Below, piece by piece: positions 37,640 through 52,454 of a DNA stretch of 64,000 nucleotides; the first letter of the stretch is position 1, and each line of letters begins with the position of its first letter. The DNA comes from Utricularia gibba. Lineage: Eukaryota; Streptophyta; Magnoliopsida; Lamiales; Lentibulariaceae. The stretch lies in assembly GCA_002189035.1 (NCBI GenBank), contig NEEC01000013.1:1240001-1304000 (forward strand), written 5' to 3'. Below the pieces are notes generated by a model that was given only the letters and a program-made list of their open reading frames with translations, searched no databases and had not been told where the DNA came from. Made by a program: the position numbers and the translations under genes.

Positions 37640-38790
37640 GTTGGGTTGTGAAGATAGTCCAATCTATTATTATCGAGTTCGAACTGGTTCAACTACTTCG
37701 AGTCAATCACTAGTCTTGGCCAAGACTAAGTTCACTCAGCTATCTTTTATCTGTTGTGTCCAATCTTGCACGCCATTTTCGCTCAATTCCGTTAGAATCT
37801 TGTAGCGAATTTATGAGCACTTTCTTTTGTTAATGAAATATGTACCATTTTCATCAATTGTATTCTGTGCATTTGACAATTATTATCAGAGCATCATGAC
37901 CTCATAGAACAATAGATCATCTTCATTGTTTGTGCATCCACAAATTCCCTAATTTGATGGTCACTATGATCGGTGGGTCTTACTGATGGAAAATTTCTTG
38001 CACTCAAAGGAATTTTGCGAATTGATTGAGAGAGGGTTGCCCACACATGCTGAAGGTGTGCTATTAACACTCAAATCGCAGAAGGAGTTTAATGAGAAGA
38101 AGATTAGAGATCTAAAGGTAAAGAACTATTTGTTTCAGTCTATAGATCGATGTTACTTGGAAACTATTCTTTGTAAGAATGCTTTTAAGAAAATTTGGGA
38201 AGCTATGACTACAAGATTCTTGGGTAATACATGAGTTAAAAGATCTCATTTGTAGTTATTTAGAAGAGAATTTGTAATCCTTAAAATGAGCAGTGATGAA
38301 AATATCACAGATTATGTTGGAAGTGTGTTTAGAGTTGCAAAAAAAAATGTGCAGCAATGGTGAGCATATGGTTGATAAAAAGGTAGTGGAAAAGATCTTG
38401 CGTTCCCTGATTAATGAGTATGATTAGTTATGTATTCTATTGAGTAATCTAGTAATATGGATGAGCTAACTATTGATGAGCTTCAAGGCTCCTTAGTTGT
38501 GCATGAGCAGAAAATCAAAAGAAACTAGACAAATGGCTCTATAGAACAAGTGCTGATCAATCAAACTAGTGAGATTATCCATAGCATGGGAAGAGGGAGT
38601 CACTTTCATGGTAGAGGCAATGCTAAAAAAAAAAAATAATGGAATGTTATCAATGTCACCAACTTTGTTATGCAGTTGAGAACTTAAACATGGTTTCATT
38701 ATATCCTATTTTCGTGAGAGTTCTGTTACCTTTTGTGTCTATAAAAGCATTTGTCCATAACTTGTATTGTCATCATCCTATTTTTGTCTA
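37640..38790 (+). mobile_element. Copia gag relic shared with unit 2
   Basis: 37640-37690 continues the relic-3 flank. Then LTR-end sequence (CTACTTCGAGTCAATCACTA, as at 18930) and a mutated primer-binding site TTATCAGAGC (about 37884) lead into gag: LHSKEFCELIERGLPTHAEGVLLTLKS, then RDLKVKNYLFQSIDRCYLETILCKNAFKKIWEAM. These match the relic at 18858-20700 in its first part. No integrase or RT follows; the element is truncated near 38690. Confidence 0.75.
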
Positions 38791-38799
38791 TCATACAAA

Positions 38800-39030
38800 T
38801 ACAAGACTGACGTAGCTTCCTAGCTTCATGTGTACCGAGTGTCCTCGCAAGGGCAAGTCACATAAGCATTGATAATGAAGGTGTAAAACCTTGACGACAT
38901 TGCTCGAGAGAGGACAAAATACTGATTGTTTTCTTTTCTGGTGGGAAGGCAGAAGCGCGTTCAGACGAGTCATCGAATCAACATTCTATGCATGCATTTG
39001 ATACAAATAAGACCAATATTTCATACTGTT
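38800..39030 (-). pseudogene. Subtilase 5' relic
   Basis: Parallels 13270-13460 beside relic 1: TTCATGTGTACCGAGTGTC...GCATTGATAATGAAGGTGTAAAACC...TTTTCTGGTGGGAAGGC, corresponding to the signal-peptide/start end of a subtilase. Coding sequence is not intact. Confidence 0.6.
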
Positions 39031-40274
39031 TACTGTTGAAATTCAGGATCCGATGAATTGGACGAACGCACACATGAAATCCAAGTACACAATAAATATG
39101 AATCATAATAGAAAAAATTAGGTACAACTGATTACTAGTAATCCATAATTTACTATATACTTGATTATTCCATTTTCATTTTTCAATGTGAAATTATGTA
39201 TTCTAATATTTACAACAATACCACTGCACCTTATTAATCCTCTTATTTAATAATCAATAATAACCACAATACAACCCATGAGTATTTTCTGAATCATTTA
39301 AATAAAAAGTCAATATGATAATATAAATATATTTTTAATGTATATATATACATTAAATAATATAATTTTTAATTAATCTTTTCTTTATAAGGTTAATCAC
39401 TAATAATTTATAAATTTAATTATATAATCTGAATGTATTTTATTATAATAAAAAATAATAAAATATGTAATAAAAATATTGTTGGGACCGTAAGCTAGGA
39501 CTCGGAAGCCACCTCGGTGACGTTACCCTAACACCATTAGCTGTAATGTGCCATGAAATATTTTAAAAACACGTCGAACATTTAGTAATGAATTTGAATT
39601 AAAATATTTTTATAATAAATTGAATCGTATTTAATAATTTTAATTATATTTTAAAAACATTTATAAAAAGAAATATTATTATTTAAATAAGCTGAATTTG
39701 TTCTTCAATTTAGATATAAATTTAAATTAATCCGGATATACTCCTAGATTGATCTCATAATTTTAAAACACTGATAGACTCTTTTATAGTTTTTATCACA
39801 TGGGTGCCAAAAATCTCAAGGAGTAAAAATGTAGTAGTAAAAAATCTAATACACCTAAAACTGATCTTCACTCTTTGATCATCTAGTCAATATCTGTGTT
39901 TATAATACTGAAATATAGGTATTTTGTATAGGGGATTATGAAGTATAGGTTTAGGTTCTCTTTTACTATGTTTATTAAAAAAATTTTGAAAAACTGAAAG
40001 TTAGTTCTTTATATTTTATAAAAATAAAAATATTTTTCAGATTTCTATTATTTTTAAAATAAAATTTGTTCGTATTTAATAAAACTTTGTATTCACATTC
40101 TTCAATTTATTTGGATTTAAATGTAAAGTTTCATTCTTTATTGAACATGAGTGTGATATCATATCACTTATTGGGTATAAGCCCAAGTTTGGAATGCATA
40201 CACACAGATTCAAGGAATCTCTGGGTAGCATTCGCGAAACCCTAAGGCTTCATTGTGTTTGTGTTGTGCGGAGA
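39031..40274. other. AT-rich spacer downstream of subtilase C
   Basis: Homologous to the spacers at 13590-14750 and 20735-21698. No gene seen. Confidence 0.6.
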
Positions 40275-42597
40275 TTAGGCGATGGTGAAGGCGACGGGGC
40301 TGCGGACGGTCTGTGTGAGGCACTTCCAGGTGATGGAACCGAAAGCGGAACTGGGAAGATTCGTGCCGCTGACCTTGAAGGTAGCTGTATACTGACGCTT
40401 CTCGCCCTTGAAGAAGAACTTCAATGTATCTGGGATCACAGTAACGGTGATGAAGGAGGGCACCTCCACTTCGACCCGGTAGGTGAACACTCCGATTTCG
40501 ACATTGGTCAAGGTTCTTGTGTAGGAAACTTCCCGGGATGGGTTGAATATGACTGAGAAGGAAGGGTAGTTGAACTGTCCTGGATCGACGAGTCTAGGGA
40601 TGTTAGCGCAAGGATTGCTCTTCTGTGCGATGGCGGCGACCTGGTTGTCGGAGTAGCCCAACGAGCATATGAAGGCTAGGTAGTCGCGGGGGGTGGCATC
40701 GTACACGAGACCTGGACGGGCTGCTTTCTCCGGTTGGATATGCCCTGCTCCGATGGCGTAAGGCGTTGCTAGGCCTGAATTAGTAGCTGCGTCTTGAATG
40801 GGCGAGTTGGTGTTGTCGAGGGTGTACGCCGTTGTTATCAACGCTGATCGTATGGCGCTCGGGCTCCAGTCTGGATGAATGGCGGTGAGCAGGGCGGAGA
40901 CGCCGCTTACATGGGGACAAGACATGGATGTTCCTGATGATGAATCCCATCGTTAGAAACAGAGATAGAAAGTGAGTAACATTGAGTTTTCACTGCTTAC
41001 CGGAGATAATGTTGTACGCCGTGATACGGCTATCCGATGGCAAATCCGATGGACCGACGGCCTCTGTCCATGCTGCCAAGATATTAACCCCTGGCGCGGT
41101 GATGTCAGGCTTTAAGATCTGTGGTGTCACGGTATTCGGCCCCCTTGAGCTGAATCCTGCCACCACCGGCGCCGGCTTCACATTCAGAGCAGTTCCGCCG
41201 AAGCTCAACACCGCCGTTGGATTCGATGTTCCCGCATATTGCTTTATTGCACTACCTTCCAGCTCTCCAACGCTCACTCCTGGCAGCACGTAAGGATAGC
41301 CTTCCACAACCCGCCCTGTACCCGGATTGTTTGCTACAATAACACCAACACCGCCGGCTCGTTTCACTTCATTCGCCTTTTGACCCGGTGAAATGTTGCC
41401 AGCATTACAGACCACTAGCTTTCCTCCGACGGTGGTAGGGTTCAATGATCCACTCTCACAAAATTGAGATGTTCCTGTAGGATAGACTAATCCGACAAGC
41501 TGATTCCCCATCCCCGGTCCAGTGTACAGAGAAATTCCGGTATAAACTGCCCCATTTCCGAGCTTCACGGTCGCTGGAAACGTTCTATCAATGGTGCTAG
41601 CAGCCACGGTTGTGATCCATGGCGCGCTATTTGAAACTGACCCGGGGGAAGAACCCGAGTTTCCGGCCGAACAAACCACCGTAATCCCCAGTTGATTTGC
41701 TTGGAAAGCAGCGATTGCGGTCGGGTCACTGTAATAGGGTTGGGGGCCGCTGCCAATAGACAAGGAAAAAACGTCGACGCCGTCGGTTATAGCGGCGTTC
41801 ATGGCGGCGATTATGTCAGCTGAGCTGCATCCTTGCTCGAAGCAAACCTTGTACACTGCAATCCTTGCACGGGTAGCCATCCCACGAGCGGTTCCATTGG
41901 CTAGTCCAAAGAAACTAGCTTCGGGCACATATGCTCCCGCCGCCGTGCTCGATGTATGCGTCCCGTGTCCATCATAGTCTCGAGGGCTATGACGCACTGT
42001 CGTCCGATGGTCCGCCTCGTACCCTTTATAGAAAACTCGAGCTCCAATCAGTTTCTTGTTGCAGTTCTTTTTCGGATCGAAATCATTCGCCTTTTCGCAC
42101 AGGCCCCGCCACCGTAAAGGGACTGGTAGCATCCCGGCATCGCTGAAGGATTTGGATTCCGGCCAGACGCCGGAGTCGATGACCCCGATGATCACATTCT
42201 GTGACTTAAGGTGGATCTCGATCTCACTTTCTCCACCCCAAAAACCAAGCTCCCCTTCAAGCCCAAGAAACGCAGGAGTTCTCGTGGTTTGCAGCTGGTA
42301 CATAATGTTCTCGTACACACCTAGAACCGCATCTGAGCGACGCAGCGCATCCAATTCCTCAGGCGTCACCACGGCAGCGTAGCCATGAAACACAGTGTCG
42401 TAAGTGTAGAGAATGGCGCCCCCGTCGGAGGAAGTCACAGAGGTCAAATGATGGACGTACCAATCAGCAGCAGAGGCGTAGCTTGCAGGCTTCATGTAGT
42501 CTTTCATGTGTACCAAGTAGGTTTTCTTGGCAGAGCAAGCGACCAGAGCATTGAGCACAATGCCTATGACGACGAAGACGTAAACCCTAGACGCCAT
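40275..42597 (-). CDS. Subtilisin-like serine protease C (SBT1/cucumisin type), intact
   Basis: The only undamaged member of the cluster: 751 residues from exons 42597-41001 and 40933-40275 with a 67-bp intron. Signal peptide [23 protein letters not shown] (1-23); I9 propeptide about 26-108; catalytic Asp141 (VIDSGVWPE), His211 (GHGTHTSS), oxyanion Asn313 (CSAGNSG) and Ser535 (G-T-S-M-S-C). A protease-associated domain lies between Asn and Ser, and a fibronectin-III-like domain with NYPSFSVIFNP and YTRTLTNVE ends at FTIA. Exon 2 reads through [22 protein letters not shown] because the G6 run at 40688-40693 is complete. Expected to be secreted to the cell wall; substrate unknown. The in-frame Met 48 bp upstream was not used because the signal peptide begins at 42597. 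Confidence 0.95.
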
Positions 42598-42645
42598 GGA
42601 TGAAGAAAGGAGGAAGATGCCGTGCTTCCCAGGGGTTCGACGCAC

Positions 42646-43413
42646 AGGCCCTTTTATGCATGCTGCTCACACAAATAAGCCTCATATTTCAAGCTATTCA
42701 CAGGAATGCCACCAGCCGACCATGAATTAATTATCTATTTTATTATTATTTTTAAAATGATATTCATATTTAATTATTGGAGCTTCAGCCAAGCAATACT
42801 ACAGTGCAAATATATTCAGCATCAAGGGATATGTTCATCAATCTGTCCATCTTCCCGGTCACATGAATGGGATCATTTCGATTTTACGATTATTCGATCA
42901 ATTGTTTTTACTAGTTTCGATTTGAAACTATTATTTACTCGTATTTTTTGAATTATGAATCAAATTAAACTCATTGTAAGAATGTATGAAAAATAAAATA
43001 ATTATTTGATTTTAATCATTTTAAATTTCAAATATTTTATAAAATATATTGAATTAAACCCCGAAAATCATATATTTGAATTGAATCTGGTTAGTTTTAA
43101 AATACCGTTATTAGGATTCAAAATTTTCATCTTCTTACAATCACGTAGAAGATAATGTTGAGATGGGCAACTATGACTTATAAGATGGGCAATAATAAAA
43201 AAAGAAATAAGCGTGGGATGTTATAGATTTGATTAATGTTTGAATTCTACAAACAATAAAATTTTAGAAAGTCTCAACCTACACGAGAGGGATTATAATT
43301 TTATAATGATACGGGGTTTCACAATAATATTTTCTTTTCATTTTAATAATGGTATAAAATAAATGTTTTATCCATAGGAGCCATCTAAATAATAATTATT
43401 TTATTAGTCAACG
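42646..43413. other. Upstream spacer of subtilase C
   Basis: TATA-like CATAAAAGGG at 42651-42660 (minus strand). The remainder is AT-rich and homologous to the other two upstream spacers. No gene seen. Confidence 0.55.
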
Positions 43414-43484
43414 GCGTTTGTAGTCCGACCTTTAGGATAATTGCCTTCCAAGCAGTAGACCCTGGTTCGACTCCGGCAAACGCA
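43414..43484 (+). pseudogene. tRNA-Gly(UCC) pseudogene
   Basis: 71-nt damaged copy of the tRNA at 17862-17933. The acceptor arms and CTTCCAA anticodon loop persist. The D-loop reads GTCCGACCTTTAGG instead of GTCCAACGGTTAGG, and the T-arm has CCCTGG with one C missing on the 3' side, so T-stem and B-box are impaired. Confidence 0.8.
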
Positions 43485-43649
43485 GCCGTTGTTTTCTAAT
43501 AAATTAAACGCAAATCCAATTTTTTGTTTATTCTAAATTTCAAAGAAGACTATAAGTGTATTTAAATCATAATATTATCTTTTTTATTTTAAATACATTA
43601 TAATTAATTAATAATTGGTTTATGTTCATGACACTAATATTTTATTAAT

Positions 43650-44270
43650 AAAGTTTTTACAATTTCTCTATCAATATTCTCCTTTTTAAGACAGAACAAC
43701 ATGTGCGATTGATCCTTCTATAACCTCAACCACAACGTGGAAGCTGCTTGCTTTAACAAGCTCAGAGGTATGTTCGGACAACTTAATGGCTTCTATGGGG
43801 AATACCCTTCTTGCCCCTGCAAGTGCAGAACATGGAAACTTTGTATCAAGTATAAATTATAATAAAAATAAGAAAGGTTATATGACAGTATAATTTTATT
43901 TTTTTATTATTTTATCTTATATTCAGGATAATTTATCTCATCAATCAAATATTCTATTTTTTTTATTTAATCATTTCTTTTATACTCTTTACCAAATACA
44001 ATCTAAATATATCAATCAATCCAGACAGTAGGAGAACAACGCATTATGATCACCAACGGCTTTATACAAATTGTGCTTCAGCAGCACGTTCTTTGCTTGC
44101 ACAGACATCACTCGTCTCCATTCATTATCACCAATCGATTTACCGTAACAACAATGAGTAGGCGAAAAGCCTCAGAGATGGCAGAACAAAGGTTTGCCGT
44201 AGCAAGAAAGAGATACACACAGCTGTAAAGATAAACACGAATAAGAAAAAGAGAAACTTCAAAGCCCAAA
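43650..44270 (-). pseudogene. PRMT10-like relic (unit 3)
   Basis: Minus strand retains IEAIKLSEHTSELVKASSFHVVVEVIEGS (about 43795-43710), which aligns to the post-motif-I helix and VEVIEG strand of PRMT10. Motif I, present in the unit-2 copy, is replaced here by about 190 bp of AT-rich sequence (about 43835-44020). Confidence 0.55.
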
Positions 44271-44289
44271 CACATTCTTAGAGTCTACT

Positions 44290-45166
44290 TGGTAGCCAAT
44301 GCATGGACCCCCTGGCGGGCGTGCAGCCAATTAGGGTTGCAGCCGGTCCCAAATTGAACGGTTTTTTAGAATCATTGGTTCATAAACCTGTGTTTCACTA
44401 TTCACTTCGATTTCGATTTTAAAGATTAATTTCTAAACTGTTATGAATGCTTGTACAACATGTCATTTTTTAAAAGATTTTTAAGACTCTCATAATGCTT
44501 GTTAAGAATATTTAAAAACGATCTTGAAGATAGATAGTGTTTTTTAAGCAATCACATAAGTTATTGAATATGTGTAGAAACATCATTTTTGTAAATGTTT
44601 TTTTAAAATTTTCTTAACAATTATACCTGAAATCATATAAAAACAAATACAATAATTCATTGATTTCGAATCGTCAGTTCTGCACAAATCGGAATCACAG
44701 TTTTTTGATTCCAAATATCTATCAAAACCAAAACTATACAGATATTCAAATTCCAAAACGGTTCCGGTTCCAACCGATTACAAATTTATTGGCAATGCCC
44801 ATTGCTTAAGCCTTCAACTTCAGCTGCAAGCCACGGTAGCAAACATGGAAAACTACGCAGAAACCAGTCGTGAGATGGCATCGTTTCATATTGTTGGATA
44901 CTGAACATCAGTTGGTATGTCAAATTTTAAGGACAGGCAGAGCATCTTGTTGATGATTTGGAAACTTCACTTTACAGTTCACGTCACCCGTGCGATTCAA
45001 GGCAGTTGACCGGAACCAACAGTCAGTTCTAGGGGCAATTTGAAACACAGAATACAAAATTCAAACACGGTAGAGATTAGAGTTCCAGTCAGGGAAGGGG
45101 CTGCTCACCCCAGTGCTCTGAAGCAAACCAGGGTCAGAAAGCAACAGCATCATTTGGATATGTTTT
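44290..45166. other. 3' flank of VIP3, template of the duplicated remnants
   Basis: Contains the sequence repeated at 25430-26270 and, in small part, at 18012-18115. No gene seen. Confidence 0.6.
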
Positions 45167-46483
45167 TCAAGAGTATATGTAGAATGACAAACTCTTGTCA
45201 TCAGAAACACTGGCAAGCAAGCATGATCTCACATCTGTCTTCAACGGGGGTCCAAAGGCGACTGCCCATACCTGGGCGGTGTGGCTGGTCATGATCTGGG
45301 AAGCTGCTCTCATTTTCAGATCCCAGATTCTAACACTATTGTCGCTTGAACCGGTTGCAACCGCAGCCCCATCAGGTGAAGCATCGACACTCAGCACCCA
45401 ACTAGAGTGACCAGACAAAGATGTGATCAAGGTCTTCCTCTCAGAGTCATGGATTTGCACAGTAGTGTCGTCTGAGGCAGAGAATAGGACCCTCGAGTCA
45501 AGAGGTGAGTAGACAATGCTTCGAACTGGAGAGGTATGACCTTCCAAGTTGTGCATGAACTTGGCACGAGCCACATCAAAAACGGAGATGGTACCATCCA
45601 TCAAGCCACAAGAGATTTGTCTCCCATCAGGGCTCCACGCCACTGAAAGGGCAAACCTCTTGCTCCTAACTTTCTCAGATGGTTTTGAAGCTTCGGGAAC
45701 TTCCAAGGTATCTATTAATTTCCATTCAGCGGTATCCCACAGCTTCACAGAACCACTACCACCTCCAGCGGCAGCCAATATCGTACCCTGTGTCACAAAA
45801 TGAAGCATTACGCGCATATTTCAGTGAGGGTACTGGAAATTCAGCTAACTCCAAGAATTATAGATAGAAGGCCAAAACGGGATGACTTATTACACGATCC
45901 AGGAGTTGATCAACATTCATACCACATAAGAATAAGCAGTTTTCAGGAATCAGCATCCAACAACTCCATATATGTTAATAATAGAGTCTGTTCTTCTACC
46001 TAATGAACATAACGCACTTAACCCAGTTCGATAAAAAGCCCCATCAACACGAAACCGACCAAGAAGTCTACATTCAAAGCTTTTGCGCAGGTATCTAACA
46101 AACTATAAATAATTTTCCAGAAACTCGCCTAAACCAGTCGATACCTGCGGGTTGAAACGTAGCTGCCAAACTTCCGAAGGAGGAGCCTCAAGGGTAGCAA
46201 CTGTATTGTTGGTGGCAATATCAAAGACCCTTACGAAGCTGTCAATGGAGGCGGACGCTGCGATTCTCCCAGACGGATGCGCCGCCACGGAAACGACGCC
46301 GAGGCAGTGACCAGTGTTCGTGCGCAGGTTCTGTGGGCCTTCGGGATTCCACAACTTCACCGTCTCATCAAGCGAGCCAGTCAACAGCAGCGGAGGCGAT
46401 TCTTCCGTCGCCGGCACCCACGCTGCCGTCCATAGGGAATCTTCGTGTGCGTTCTGGACGCTGTCTAGTGGCGATAGCTTCAT
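45167..46483 (-). CDS. VIP3: WD40 protein VIP3/SKI8 (Paf1 complex and Ski complex subunit)
   Basis: Seven-bladed WD40 propeller, 319 residues, from exons 46483-46145 and 45787-45167. In plants this protein serves the Paf1 transcription-elongation complex and the Ski RNA-decay complex. Seen: NAHEDSLWTAAWVPATEE, LLLTGSLDETVKLW, RTNTGHCLGV, ASIDSFVRVFDI, LEAPPSEVWQLRF, GSGSVKLWDTAEWKL, VAWSPDGRQISCGLMDGTISVFD, LFSASDDTTVQIHD, HSSWVLSVDASPDG, GSSDNSVRIWDLK, ending SFYIYS. The start at 46483 (MKLSPLDSV) was chosen over the frame's earlier codon because it matches the family N-terminus. A telo-box-like AAACCCTAG lies at 46497-46504. Truncated copies of its 3' end mark the boundaries of the repeat units to the left. 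Confidence 0.95.
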
Positions 46484-47459
46484 TGTACAATGTATAAACC
46501 CTAGCTCTGCGGACTGCGGAGCGAGGGAACAAGGCAAGTGCCAGAGCGACGACTTGGGGAGATTCTGCAATTTTCAGACGTTTTGGGGTTCACTTTGGAT
46601 ATTATTTTTAGGAGAAAATTGGAATAACACTAACTTAATTTTCACTCGATATAAATATTTTAAATCCTAATTTTTAAAATTAAAAATATATATTTTAAAT
46701 TATCAAAACTGTTTAACGCTAAATAATTTTTCAAAAAATTTTAAAAAATGAACCCATCAACATCATCAACCGTCTCTAGTTTCAATAAACTTTAATTTTT
46801 GGTATTCATGTTTTAAGTCAGATAAATTGAATAATATATTTATTAAGATTATATCGTATTTGTATTTCATATGATTCTAAGTGATGATCGTTATATCATA
46901 CTCATATCTTACATAATTTAAAATGATTAAGTTTATATCACGTCTTATATGATACGCTATTTTAATGATATTGAGATTAAAATCGATTAATGTTGGTAAT
47001 ATAATAGATTTAATATATAATTTTATACATTTAAGAGTAAATTATTTATAAAAAATAAATTGATAAATTTATAATATAATTTTGAAATTTAAAGATTAAA
47101 TTTTTTATAATAATTTCAAATTAAATTCACACAAACTTCATCCTTATTTTTAGATGTCAGTATTCTGTCTTTTTTCTACTCGTCTGTGTATGGGAAAATA
47201 TCTTTTGTGAGTGAGGAGGCTCTAAAGCTTGGCCCCAGCTGCAGCTGCTATGGATAATGCCATATTTGGGCATGGATTCGCCATCTTTATGTCATCATAC
47301 TGAAATTTGGTGGGGTTCTTGTATCCCCACTGGAGAATCATTCTATCGATGATGGGCGGACTGCGGAGCATGGTGAGTCACAATCACCGCTCTGAGTGGT
47401 TTCATTATTTTTTTTGTTCTCTTTTTTATAAGCCTCGAGAACTTGAATTTGACCTAGTT
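46484..47459. other. Divergent intergenic region between VIP3 and the CFIm25-like gene
   Basis: 46620-47150 is very AT-rich and featureless to me. 47200-47459 probably holds the promoter and leader of the downstream gene, with a possible leader intron between GCATG|GTGAGT (47370) and TTTTTTATAAG|CC (47431). Confidence 0.5.
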
Positions 47460-48737
47460 ATGGATGATCATCAGGAGAGTGTGTTGGAGAACGGGTGCGA
47501 TCATGTGAGAGCGGAAGCGGAGTCGGTGGACATATACCCACTCGACTGCTACTATTTTGGATTCAGGGCCCAGGTGCCCTTCAGAGATGAAACTGTGGCC
47601 GATCGTATCATGCGAATGAGAGCCAAGTTCGTGTTTTTATCATCAGTTTTGCGATTTAGTTTGATTGGGTGTTCTGCGGTTTTTTTTTTTTGAATGTTTG
47701 CTTTGGTTGGCCATCTTCAGTTATGATGCGTATGGGATGAGGAAGTGCGTAGCTGCGGTGATGTTGGTTGGTTTCCTGATTGCCCTGATTCATTTTATTA
47801 CGTCTATGTGCAGTTTTGTTCCGATTGTTCTTCAGGCCATTTGTTTACTATTCATGATTGAAGCTTTTTAGTAAAAAAAAAACCAGAGTCCTTAGCTTAC
47901 TGTGTGGTTCTTTTGGTTTGGCGTTTTACTCTCTACTTGCACAAACCTTACACTGTTTCCTTTCCTAGTAAAACTCCAAACAAGAGATGTATGTTTTCAG
48001 GTGGAATTGTTCAATCATCCGCATATCCTGTTGCTGCAAATTCGCAACTCCATAATTAAACTTCCTGGTGGTCGCTTACGCCCAGGTGAATCAGGTAATA
48101 AGCAGCCACTCTATATCTTTCTTGATGATCTAGAACTGCTGTTTATTTGATGGTTTCCTCAGATGACGCCTGCTTAAAACGCAAACTCTCAAGCAAGTTA
48201 TCTAATCCTGAAGACAACTCTGAGTGGGAGGTTTGTAGATTCATATATGCTCAAAAGAATCTTTTGATTCGTTTAGTTTCCTTCACTCTGATGCTCTTAG
48301 TCTCCAGGTTGGGGAATGTCTTGGGGTCTGGTGGAAACCTGACTTTGAATCTGTATTGTATCCTCATTTGCCTCCAAATGTGAAGAGACCTGTTGTAATT
48401 TCCGCGCTCCCTCAAGCTATGAACTTCGGTTTTAGTCCTTTCAACTTATTACATGCTCTGTCGTTTCAGGAGCGGACCAAACTGTATCTTGTCAAGCTGC
48501 CACAGAGCCGGAGGTTCATCGTTCCGAAGACCCACCGTCTTCTGGCTGTTCCCCTGTGCCGACTCCATGACAATGAGGAGGTGAATAGCTAACATGATCC
48601 AGCACAATCAAACAACATGAAGCTAGATTTTGCCTAATTCCAGATTTTATCCTTTTCAGACTTATGGCTCTGTCATATCCGGCATTCCACAGCTGCTTTC
48701 CAAGTTCTCCTTCAACTTCATCCACCCGGAAGTGTAA
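47460..48737 (+). CDS. Pre-mRNA cleavage factor Im 25 kDa subunit (CFIS1/NUDT21-like)
   Basis: Nuclear 3'-end processing factor that binds UGUA elements upstream of poly(A) sites; dimeric Nudix fold without hydrolase activity. Seven exons: 47460-47626, 47721-47766, 48001-48094, 48163-48230, 48308-48391, 48470-48580 and 48660-48737, giving 215 residues in frame. Landmarks: VDIYPLDCYYFGFR, HPHILLLQIRNSIIKLPGGRLRPGES, GECLGVWWKPDFESVLYPHLPPNVKRP, LYLVKLPQSRRFIVPKTHRLLAVPLCRLHDNEE, YGSVISGIPQLLSKFSFNFIHPEV. The Nudix box lacks the usual catalytic glutamates, as known for CFIm25. It resembles Arabidopsis CFIS1 more than CFIS2 (from memory). An upstream coding exon cannot be excluded. Confidence 0.92.
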
Positions 48738-49081
48738 TGGTGCTATCTATCTCACAACGTTGTCAGCATCGATATCTAGATTTGCAAGGATGCCGGATAA
48801 CGAAGAGGATAACATCTGAGTAGTGAGTAATGGACAGAGTAGAGTTTGCTTGTGGATAATCAAATAATTACGAGTGAAGTTCTCCTGGTTGGTGTCTGTT
48901 GATTATAGTTTTTATCCAGGCACAGTGATGCAAAACCCCTGCTGTGGGCTTTCAGTGCGGAATATAAAACTTTTTGTATGTAGGATGCCGAACGCTACAG
49001 AATAATATAATCTACACAACTGGAACAAGCAGCAGGTTCTCAAAAGTATGAAAACTGATCATCAAGTGTGCTTCTGGTATG
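48738..49081. other. Convergent 3' flanks
   Basis: 344 bp between the CFIm25-like stop and the kinase 3' end. No gene seen; both 3' UTRs are expected here. Confidence 0.5.
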
Positions 49082-52007
<2,926 letters not shown>

Positions 52008-52454
52008 CACACAAATCAATGAATAGTGCTTTTCCCGTGTCTGTTAACTGCACACTTTGATTTGCTCCGCGTGGAAAGCAAACTTTTGGATCGGAAATAC
52101 GCATTACACCCTTACCATGTTTAGAAACGCAGGGCTTCTGGGGCTGTCCACACTCCCAATGGAAAATATATATGAGATTATAATGTCAAGGATATTCGAA
52201 AATTACAACTAAGTTGATCATTGCCTGCGCCATTCAAGCTTCTTCTTTGAAGCCGCCGGCGGACAAACTCAGCGGTCAAATCCATGAATTACTGCGACTG
52301 CCATATCTAAAAGAGGGCAAATACCCCACGAATCCTTGTGGAAAGCTTTCTTTCTTCAGACAAGGAATTTGATTACAGTAACGTAAGGTGGGGAAAGAAC
52401 GAATTTTGAGAGTACACATGAAAATCTAAGAAGTATACAAAGGTACAAGGCAAT
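52008..52454. other. Intergenic between NDR kinase and transposase-like gene
   Basis: Promoter side of the NDR kinase and 3' flank of the gene at 52455. No gene seen. Confidence 0.5.

Noticed and set aside
47307-47459. Upstream in-frame extension of the CFIm25-like protein
   Set aside because: The extension (MVGFLYPHW...) resembles no family N-terminus and includes a likely leader intron; the ATG at 47460 gives a normal-length protein.
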